7,697 bases of DNA from Xanthobacteraceae bacterium. Its GTDB lineage: Bacteria > Pseudomonadota > Alphaproteobacteria > Rhizobiales > Xanthobacteraceae. A model generated the notes under the pieces. It worked only from the letters and a program-made list of their open reading frames with translations. It had not been told where the DNA came from and searched no databases. This document shows, piece after piece, positions 1 through 4,624 of the stretch (positions are counted from its first letter, which is position 1; each line of letters begins with the position of its first letter). Location of the stretch: contig JAICQA010000124.1 of NCBI GenBank assembly GCA_025929595.1, positions 1 through 7,697 of the forward strand. The letters are read 5' to 3'. Made by a program: the position numbers and the translations under genes.

Positions 1-839
1 ACCATCTCGATGAAATACCGGTAGCTCGGCGGTGCAGTCTTCGGATCGCTCGGGAAGGCGGGGATCACGCACTCTTTATAGTAACGCACCTGCCGCTCCC
101 GCTGCGCGCGTTCCTGCGCCGGATTGTCGGAAAAATGCGTGAAGTAGCTGCACATCACGCGGCCGGGTCGCTGGCCGTGTTTCACGCAAGTCTCGTTGTA
201 GAGGTCGACCACTTGGCGAAGCCCGCCGAAGCTCATGGCGGCGGCGAACGGCGCGACGATCAGGTTGCAGCCGAGGCGTGCCGCGAGCTCGATCGAAAGC
301 TTGGAGAACGAGGCGACGTAAGTCGGGATCGGCCGCTGCACGGGTTTGGGCGTGATCCGGACATCATCGAACGAATAATGTTTGCCGTGATGCGAGATGC
401 GGCCGTCCTCGGCCCACAGCCTGCGCACCAGCTCAAGACCTTCCTCGAAAATCTCCTGGTTGTTCTCGAACGACACATTGAACGGCAGATATTCGCGCTT
501 GTCGTAACCGCGGCCCGCCGCGAAATCGACGCGGCCGTTCGAGAGCAGGTCGAGCGACGCCCATTGCTCCGCAACGCGGATAGGATGATGCAGCGGCAGC
601 ACGGTGACCGCCGGCGCAAGCCGGATGTGCTTCGTGCGCGCGGCGATATAGGCGAGCACCAGGTCGGGGCAGGAGAGGACGCCGAGCGAATTGAAATGGT
701 GCTCCCCGATCCACGCCGAGTGCATGCCGAGTTCGTCGGCATAGAGCGCCTCCGCCGTGATGTCGGCGACGAACTGGTTCGGCGAACGCGCGTTGTTGTC
801 GTAATGGTTGTCGCTGAGCGTGAAGTAACCGAATTCCAT
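1..839 (-). CDS. LLM-class (luciferase-like) flavin-dependent oxidoreductase, 3' end cut by window edge
   Basis: I translated the minus strand from the ATG at 839 and found 279 residues with no stop; the frame runs off the left edge, so the C-terminus (roughly 60-90 residues by usual family length) is missing. Visible family motifs are MEFGYFTLSDNHY at the N-terminus, AWIGEHHF (residues 42-49), IRLAPAVTVLPLHHP (72-86), GRVDFAAGRGYD (102-113) and the P-K-P-V-Q-R-P stretch near 164-170 followed by YVASFS. These match bacterial-luciferase-like TIM-barrel monooxygenases, which use reduced FMN (or F420 in some lineages) in the cytoplasm. An AGAGGGAG ribosome-binding site (847-854) lies 7 nt upstream and supports the start. 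It is transcribed divergently from a MarR gene, which probably controls it. The substrate cannot be read from the sequence. Confidence 0.93.
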   Translation of the reverse strand, partial: MEFGYFTLSDNHYDNNARSPNQFVADITAEALYADELGMHSAWIGEHHFNSLGVLSCPDLVLAYIAARTKHIRLAPAVTVLPLHHPIRVAEQWASLDLLSNGRVDFAAGRGYDKREYLPFNVSFENNQEIFEEGLELVRRLWAEDGRISHHGKHYSFDDVRITPKPVQRPIPTYVASFSKLSIELAARLGCNLIVAPFAAAMSFGGLRQVVDLYNETCVKHGQRPGRVMCSYFTHFSDNPAQERAQRERQVRYYKECVIPAFPSDPKTAPPSYRYFIEM

Positions 840-884
840 TGGCGCGCTCCCTCTGCTTGTCCGCTTCGCGGAATTCTTGTTGCG

Positions 885-912
885 ATGATACATGCACGTG
901 CATCAATTGCAA
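885..912 (-). promoter_or_regulatory. Candidate sigma-70 promoter of the LLM oxidoreductase gene
   Basis: On the minus strand a -35-like TTGCAA (907-912) is followed after 16 bp by a -10-like TATCAT (885-890). Transcription would start near 878, giving a leader of about 38 nt before the ATG at 839. A perfect 12-bp palindrome fills most of the spacer, so a bound repressor would block RNA polymerase. Seen by eye; no start site is known. Confidence 0.45.
892..903. promoter_or_regulatory. Candidate MarR operator: perfect 12-bp palindrome
   Basis: ATGCACGTGCAT is a perfect inverted repeat, lying between a divergent MarR gene and its likely target and between the -35 and -10 of the candidate minus-strand promoter. 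MarR dimers typically bind palindromes of this kind in the divergent promoter next to their own gene. Partial symmetry continues just outside (positions 888-889 pair with 906-907). Assignment to this MarR protein is inference from position. Confidence 0.5.
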
Positions 913-936
913 TGGCATCGAATTGCGGCCTATCAT
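907..936 (+). promoter_or_regulatory. Candidate sigma-70 promoter of the MarR gene
   Basis: The same TTGCAA hexamer (907-912), which is its own reverse complement, serves as a -35 in the plus direction and is followed after 18 bp by TATCAT (931-936). Transcription would start near 944, about 65 nt before the proposed TTG start codon. The minus-strand promoter uses an identical -10 hexamer. The element is a pattern match only. Confidence 0.38.
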
Positions 937-999
937 GGGCCCCGTGGATGACGGGTCACGACTGCTGTCCTAAGTCTCCCCGCCGCCGCTCAGCGTTTT

Positions 1000-1003
1000 G
1001 AGG
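1000..1003 (+). promoter_or_regulatory. Ribosome-binding site supporting the TTG start of the MarR gene
   Basis: GAGG sits 5 nt upstream of the TTG at 1009. No ATG or GTG occurs in frame between the upstream stop (949-951) and this codon, so the site decides the start. Confidence 0.5.
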
Positions 1004-1008
1004 CTCGC

Positions 1009-1458
1009 TTGTCCCGCGACCAACTCAAGCTCGACGACTATCTGCCCTATCTCGTCAACCGCGTCGGCGCGGCGCTGGTCGCAACCTATACGCGGCGGGC
1101 GCTCGCCGCGAACAAGCTCAGCATCGACATGTGGCGTGTGCTCGCGATCCTGTCCGACAACGGCGGGCAGCGGCAGATTGATCTCTCTTCGATCACCAGC
1201 ATTGAGGCATCGACCGTCTCGCGCATCGTCACGCGCCTCGTTCGGCTCGGACTCGTCACGCGCGGGCGCTCAGAGACGAGCAACCGTGAAGTGCTGGTTC
1301 AGCTGTCGCCGAAGGGCAGGGCGCTGGTGAAGAAACTGATCCCGGTGGCGCTCGGGCTTGAGGACACGGCGGCGGGAGGCGTATCGGCCGCCGACCTCGT
1401 GCAGCTCAAGCGAACCCTGCGCAAGATTTACGCGAACCTCGCGAACGCACAAAAGTAG
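1009..1458 (+). CDS. MarR-family winged-helix transcriptional regulator
   Basis: A 149-residue protein of normal MarR length. The N-terminal helix (LDDYLPYLVNRVGAALVATYTRRA) is the dimerisation type. LSIDMWRVLAILSDNGGQRQIDLSS leads into the recognition region SIEASTVSRIVTRLVRLGLVTRG, and the wing and following helix read RSETSNREVLVQLSPKGRALVKKL, where the usual D-x-R-x-x wing is altered to S-N-R-E. Such proteins are cytoplasmic dimeric DNA-binding repressors, often released by aromatic or phenolic ligands. The start is a TTG with GAGG 5 nt upstream; the first in-frame ATG (residue 41) would delete the dimerisation helix. It is divergent from the flavin oxidoreductase and convergent, with a 9-nt gap, with the alpha/beta hydrolase. 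It probably represses the oxidoreductase and itself. The ligand is unknown. Confidence 0.93.
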   Translation: MSRDQLKLDDYLPYLVNRVGAALVATYTRRALAANKLSIDMWRVLAILSDNGGQRQIDLSSITSIEASTVSRIVTRLVRLGLVTRGRSETSNREVLVQLSPKGRALVKKLIPVALGLEDTAAGGVSAADLVQLKRTLRKIYANLANAQK

Positions 1459-1467
1459 CTGGCGAGT

Positions 1468-2325
1468 TCACTTCGCGCCGAGCCAATCAGCCGCCGGCTT
1501 CCAGAGCGTGTCGCGGAAATCGGCGCGGAAGAAATTGAAGTGGCCGATCTTCGCCGCGCCGGCATCGCGCGGCTCGACGGTGATGTGCTCCGGCTTCGTG
1601 CCCGTATAACCTTGCAGCAATCGCGCGATCGCGGGCGGCGTCGCCCACGGATCGTCCGCCATGCCGACGGCGCGCAGCGCGCCCCTGTAGTGCGGAAAGT
1701 TCGCGCGCGTCGCCAGCGTCTCGTCGTCGAACAGGTAGCCGGGCTTCATGCACCAGCCCGCCCATTCGAGAAACACGCCGCGCGGCACGCCGTCACCCAG
1801 TCCGATGCCGCCCGGCAGATAACCGAGCGCCTGCACAAGCGCGGGTCCGATGAAGCGCAGCATCGCGTAGACGCGATAACGCTCGAACGCACCGGTGACA
1901 TAACGCCAGTAGCCGACCTGCGAGGCGACGAGCAGCGCGCGGCTGACCTTCGTGTTGTTCGGCAACAGACCGAGCGCCTGTCCGCCGAAGGAATGCCCGA
2001 CATAAAGAAGCGGCTTGCCGGGATTGAGCGCGGCCGCGAAATCCACTGCCGCCGTTGTGTCGAGATCGGCCCAGTCGCGCATCTGGGCATCGAAGCCGTT
2101 GAGTGAGGAAGGGCGCGAGCGGCCGACCCCGCGATAATCGAAAGCTACAGTGTCGAAACCGCGCTCCGCGAGATAGGTCGCGAAGCGCCGGTAAAAGCCC
2201 GCCGGCACCGCAGTCGCGGCCGCGATCAGCACCGTGCCCACGGGCTCGCCCTCCGGCCGCCGCCGCGCGGCGCCGAGCGCATAGCCGTCGCGCGCCGCGA
2301 TCTTCAGTTCTTCTTCTTTCACCAT
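1468..2325 (-). CDS. Alpha/beta hydrolase, COG4757-like
   Basis: From the ATG at 2325 the protein has 285 residues. The fold is shown by DGYALGA near the N-terminus, VLIAAATAVPAGFYRRFA (strand and oxyanion region, 32-49), FDYRGVGRS (62-70) and the nucleophile elbow GHSFGG (110-115, Ser112). ADDPWATP supplies the likely acid (Asp224 or 225) and GHFNFF the catalytic His262. The middle region QVGYWR...GYLPGGIGLGDGVPRGVFLEWAGWC resembles the uncharacterised COG4757 predicted hydrolases more than esterases or lipases of known substrate. There is no signal peptide, so it is probably cytoplasmic. An in-frame GTG at 2373 would add 16 residues (301 aa), but that extension is not family-like and a -10-like TATACA (2382-2387) lies only 9 nt before it, so I prefer 2325. 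The RBS is weak (GGGG about 10 nt upstream). Substrate unknown. Confidence 0.9.
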   Translation of the reverse strand: MVKEEELKIAARDGYALGAARRRPEGEPVGTVLIAAATAVPAGFYRRFATYLAERGFDTVAFDYRGVGRSRPSSLNGFDAQMRDWADLDTTAAVDFAAALNPGKPLLYVGHSFGGQALGLLPNNTKVSRALLVASQVGYWRYVTGAFERYRVYAMLRFIGPALVQALGYLPGGIGLGDGVPRGVFLEWAGWCMKPGYLFDDETLATRANFPHYRGALRAVGMADDPWATPPAIARLLQGYTGTKPEHITVEPRDAGAAKIGHFNFFRADFRDTLWKPAADWLGAK

Positions 2326-2360
2326 CGGAACAGGTCCCCGCCGCGTCACAAAGGCCGGGG

Positions 2361-2389
2361 TTCGCCCGGCCACGGGCGTCGTGTATAAC
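2361..2389 (+). promoter_or_regulatory. Weak candidate promoter for the DAHP synthase gene
   Basis: A -10-like TATAAC (2384-2389) lies 42 bp before the ATG at 2432. The hexamer 17 bp upstream, TTCGCC (2361-2366), matches the -35 consensus poorly. On the opposite strand the overlapping TATACA could serve the hydrolase. A small GTCCG/CGGAC stem (2403-2407 with 2413-2417) follows in the presumed leader. Confidence 0.25.
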
Positions 2390-2417
2390 CCGGCCCGTTC
2401 GGGTCCGTCTCCCGGAC

Positions 2418-2424
2418 GGTGGAG
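2418..2424 (+). promoter_or_regulatory. Ribosome-binding site that decides the DAHP synthase start
   Basis: GGTGGAG ends 7 nt before the ATG at 2432 but only 4 nt before the in-frame GTG at 2429, which favours the ATG. Confidence 0.6.
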
Positions 2425-2431
2425 TTAAGTG

Positions 2432-3817
2432 ATGCCTGAGCGTTGGAGCCCCGATTCCTGGCGGTCGAAGCCGATCCTCCAGGTGCCGGACTATCCCGAG
2501 CCCAAAATTCTCGCCGAAGTCGAAGGCCAGCTCGCGTCGTTTCCGCCGCTGGTTTTTGCAGGCGAGGCGCGGGCTCTCAAGCGCTCACTCGCCCGCGTGG
2601 CCAAGGGTGAGGCGTTCCTGTTGCAGGGCGGCGATTGCGCCGAGAGCTTCGCCGAGCACAGCGCCAACAATATCCGCGATTTCTTCCGCGTCTTCCTGCA
2701 GATGGCGGTGGTGCTTACCTTCGCCGGCGCCCTGCCGGTGGTGAAGGTCGGCCGCATCGCCGGCCAGTTCGCCAAGCCGCGCTCCGCGCCGACCGAGAAG
2801 CAGGACGGCATCGAGCTGCCCGTCTATCGCGGCGACATCATCAACGACATCGCCTTCACGCCGGAAGCGCGCAAACCAGATCCGCGCCGCATGATGGAGG
2901 CCTATCGCCAGTCTGCGGCGACGCTCAATCTCTTGCGCGCCTTCGCGACCGGCGGCTACGCGAATGTCTCGAACGCGCATCAGTGGATGCTTGGCTTCGT
3001 CAAGGACAGCCCGCAGGCCGCGCGCTACGAGGCGCTGGCCTCGCGCATCACCGAGGCTTTGGAGTTCATGCGCGCCTGCGGCATCGATCCGGAATCTCAT
3101 CCGGAAATGCGCACGACGGATTTCTACACCAGCCACGAAGCGCTCCTGCTCGGCTACGAGCAGGCCATGACGCGCGTCGATTCCACGAGCGGCGACTGGT
3201 ACGACACCTCCGGCCACCTGATCTGGATCGGCGACCGCACGCGTCAGCCCGATCACGCGCATGTCGAATACTGCCGCGGCATCAGGAATCCGATCGGGCT
3301 TAAGTGCGGTCCGTCGCTCAAGGCCGACGGCCTGATGAAGCTGCTCGACATTCTCGATCCCGAGCACGAGCCGGGCCGCATCACGCTCATTTGCCGCTTC
3401 GGCGCCGGCAAGGTTGCCGAGCATCTGCCCGCGCTCATCGAAGCGATCCGCCGCAGCGCGCGCCCGGTTGTGTGGACCTGCGATCCGATGCACGGCAACA
3501 CCGTGACCGCGAACGGCTACAAGACCCGCCGCTTCGAGCAGATCATGCAGGAAGCGAAGGAGTTCTTCGACGTGCACGCGGCGGAAGGGACGCACGCGGG
3601 TGGCATTCATCTCGAGATGACCGGACAGGCCGTCACCGAATGCACCGGCGGCGCGCGCGCAATCAGCGAGACGCAGTTGAACGATCGCTATCACACGGTC
3701 TGCGATCCGCGCCTCAACGCCGATCAGGCGATCGAGATCGCCTTCCTGCTCGCCGATCTCGTCAGGAAGGAGCGGGCGCTGCATGTCCGGCCGCTGTCCG
3801 CAGCGGCCGGACTGTAA
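2432..3817 (+). CDS. aroG: Class II 3-deoxy-7-phosphoheptulonate (DAHP) synthase
   Basis: The enzyme condenses phosphoenolpyruvate with erythrose 4-phosphate to DAHP, the first committed step of the shikimate pathway, in the cytoplasm. The 461 residues are full family length. Class II (plant/Mycobacterium type) motifs run in order: LLQGGDCAESF (64-74, metal ligand Cys69), VVKVGRIAGQFAKPRS (103-118, substrate-binding Arg108), LPVYRGDIIND (129-139), TSHEALLLGYEQAMTR (233-248), RNPIGLKCGPS (285-295), RITLICRFGAGK (316-327), TCDPMHGNT (349-357, His354), GGIHLEMTGQ (390-399, Glu395) and CDPRLNADQA (424-433, Asp425). Cys69, His354, Glu395 and Asp425 align with the metal-binding set known in the Mycobacterium enzyme. 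No ACT or chorismate mutase domain is fused. It stands alone, divergent from the hydrolase and convergent with DUF1080. A strong stem-loop covers its last codons. The symbol is ambiguous: aroF and aroG are both used for this class. Confidence 0.97.
   Translation: MPERWSPDSWRSKPILQVPDYPEPKILAEVEGQLASFPPLVFAGEARALKRSLARVAKGEAFLLQGGDCAESFAEHSANNIRDFFRVFLQMAVVLTFAGALPVVKVGRIAGQFAKPRSAPTEKQDGIELPVYRGDIINDIAFTPEARKPDPRRMMEAYRQSAATLNLLRAFATGGYANVSNAHQWMLGFVKDSPQAARYEALASRITEALEFMRACGIDPESHPEMRTTDFYTSHEALLLGYEQAMTRVDSTSGDWYDTSGHLIWIGDRTRQPDHAHVEYCRGIRNPIGLKCGPSLKADGLMKLLDILDPEHEPGRITLICRFGAGKVAEHLPALIEAIRRSARPVVWTCDPMHGNTVTANGYKTRRFEQIMQEAKEFFDVHAAEGTHAGGIHLEMTGQAVTECTGGARAISETQLNDRYHTVCDPRLNADQAIEIAFLLADLVRKERALHVRPLSAAAGL
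3785..3812 (+). terminator. Perfect 12-bp stem-loop inside the 3' end of aroG, possible terminator or mRNA 3'-end structure
   Basis: Arms GTCCGGCCGCTG (3785-3796) and CAGCGGCCGGAC (3801-3812) pair perfectly around the tetraloop TCCG, which fits the stable UNCG pattern in RNA although the closing pair is G-C rather than the favoured C-G. The stop codon is at 3815-3817, so the structure lies within the last ten codons. No run of T follows on either side, so it is not a textbook intrinsic terminator. Its site between convergent genes suggests transcription ending or protection of the mRNA end. Confidence 0.45.
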
Positions 3818-3834
3818 TCGTTCAGCGTTCTCGG

Positions 3835-4443
3835 TCAGAGTGGCTTGATCGCCACCTTGCGGAACTTGATCGTGCCGGCCCCGTGCTGGAGCGTGATCGG
3901 GCCCTCGGCAAACAGGCCGTTACGCAACTCCGCGGTCTTTTCACCGTTGAGGACCACCGTGATGTCCCGGCCCTTGGCCGTGATTTCGTAGGTATTCCAT
4001 TTGCCGCCGGATTTGCGGATCGGCTTCACCTCGACGAAGTGCACGATCCCGCCGGTACCGTAGGTCGGGTCCTTGCGCTGGTCGAAGATGTTGGCTTCGT
4101 AGCAGCTCTTGTCGGTGATGTTCTTCGCATCCTGGCAGCGGATATAAATGCCGCTGTTCGCGTCATCGCTCGCCCAGAATTCGACGTGCAGAACGAAATC
4201 CTTGTACTTGTCCTTGCTGACGAGATGAGCGGCGCCCTTGCTGGTCAGCTTGTCGGCGACGATGGCGCCGTCCTCGCTGCGCCAGTTCGTTTCCCCGACC
4301 TGATCCCAACCGCTGGTATCTTTCCCGTCAAGCAGGACGGTCCAGCCGTCGCCGCTTTGCGCGGAGGCGGACAGGACGCCGGCGAATGCAACAACGGACA
4401 ACGCGAAGGCGAGCGTAAGTACGTGCTTGGCTAGGCGAAGCAT
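3835..4443 (-). CDS. Exported DUF1080 (3-keto-disaccharide hydrolase family) protein
   Basis: The 202 residues begin with a clear Sec signal peptide: basic MLRLAKH, a hydrophobic core from about 8 to 24, and a likely cleavage after ASA (residue 28), so the mature protein should be periplasmic. The rest matches DUF1080 (Pfam PF06439), a concanavalin-like beta-sandwich: GWTVLLDGKDTSGW (33-46), NSGIYIRCQ (96-104), KWNTYEITAKGRDITVVLNGE (148-168) and the closing ITLQHGAGTIKFRKVAIKPL. Some family members hydrolyse 3-keto sugars; activity here is unproven because no partner dehydrogenase is adjacent. The mature part has only two cysteines, Cys103 and Cys114, which could form a disulfide. The start is firm: AGGGAGGA (4448-4455) lies just 4 nt upstream. 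It converges on aroG (17-nt gap) and is divergent from nadE. Confidence 0.93.
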   Translation of the reverse strand: MLRLAKHVLTLAFALSVVAFAGVLSASAQSGDGWTVLLDGKDTSGWDQVGETNWRSEDGAIVADKLTSKGAAHLVSKDKYKDFVLHVEFWASDDANSGIYIRCQDAKNITDKSCYEANIFDQRKDPTYGTGGIVHFVEVKPIRKSGGKWNTYEITAKGRDITVVLNGEKTAELRNGLFAEGPITLQHGAGTIKFRKVAIKPL

Positions 4444-4509
4444 TGATTCCTCCCTGAATCGAATGATTGCGCTTGAGGCTTATTGTCTGACGGCGATACC
4501 GATTGTCGC

Positions 4510-4527
4510 GCCGAAAACGGCTTTCTT
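4510..4527 (+). other. Small GCCG-AAAA-CGGC hairpin followed by a T-rich stretch
   Basis: GCCG (4510-4513) and CGGC (4518-4521) flank AAAA and are followed by TTTCTT (4522-4527). It resembles a miniature intrinsic terminator in the DUF1080-nadE intergenic region, but a 4-bp stem is weak. It could also be coincidence in GC-rich DNA. Confidence 0.2.
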
Positions 4528-4560
4528 GTAGCGGCGAACACCGTGGGGAAGGTCGATATT

Positions 4561-4599
4561 CCTGCGGTAACGCCGTTTTGCGCCGACCGTTGCCGCAGG
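4561..4599 (+). promoter_or_regulatory. Long stem-loop in the presumed nadE 5' leader
   Basis: CCTGCGGTAACG (4561-4572) pairs with CGTTGCCGCAGG (4588-4599) over 12 positions: 11 Watson-Crick pairs and one G-U. The loop is 15 nt (4573-4587). The structure ends 25 nt before the nadE ATG. It may be an RNA leader element acting on nadE expression or, read as DNA, a two-fold site for a repressor. I cannot match it to a known riboswitch. The rest of the 181-bp intergenic region (4444-4624) shows no convincing promoter. Confidence 0.4.
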
Positions 4600-4624
4600 T
4601 CCGAGCGGGCGCTAGACCAAGCCC

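Noticed and set aside
861..871. CCGC-TTC-GCGG mini-hairpin before the oxidoreductase ribosome-binding site
   Set aside because: A 4-bp stem with a 3-nt loop is expected by chance at this GC content.
135..1001. Plus-strand open frame of 288 codons opposite the LLM oxidoreductase
   Set aside because: It is rich in Arg, Ala, His and Val with no recognisable domain, and lies antisense to a gene with clear family motifs. Typical of GC-rich antisense frames.
1459..1490. Possible terminator between the convergent marR and hydrolase genes
   Set aside because: Only short imperfect GGCGA/TCGCGCC and AGCC/GGCT pairings with no T tract; not enough to call.
2326..2373. GTG start at 2373 for the alpha/beta hydrolase
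   Set aside because: The 16 extra residues are not family-like and the GTG lies very close to a candidate promoter; the ATG at 2325 fits better, although the longer form is not excluded.
2585..3784. Minus-strand open frame of 399 codons opposite aroG
   Set aside because: Long but antisense to a fully conserved DAHP synthase; Arg/Ala/Asp-rich with no domain. Length alone is not evidence in GC-rich DNA.
3304..4434. Plus-strand open frame of 376 codons across the aroG end and opposite DUF1080
   Set aside because: It overlaps two confident genes, in another frame of one and antisense to the other, and its composition is Arg/Ala-rich without motifs.
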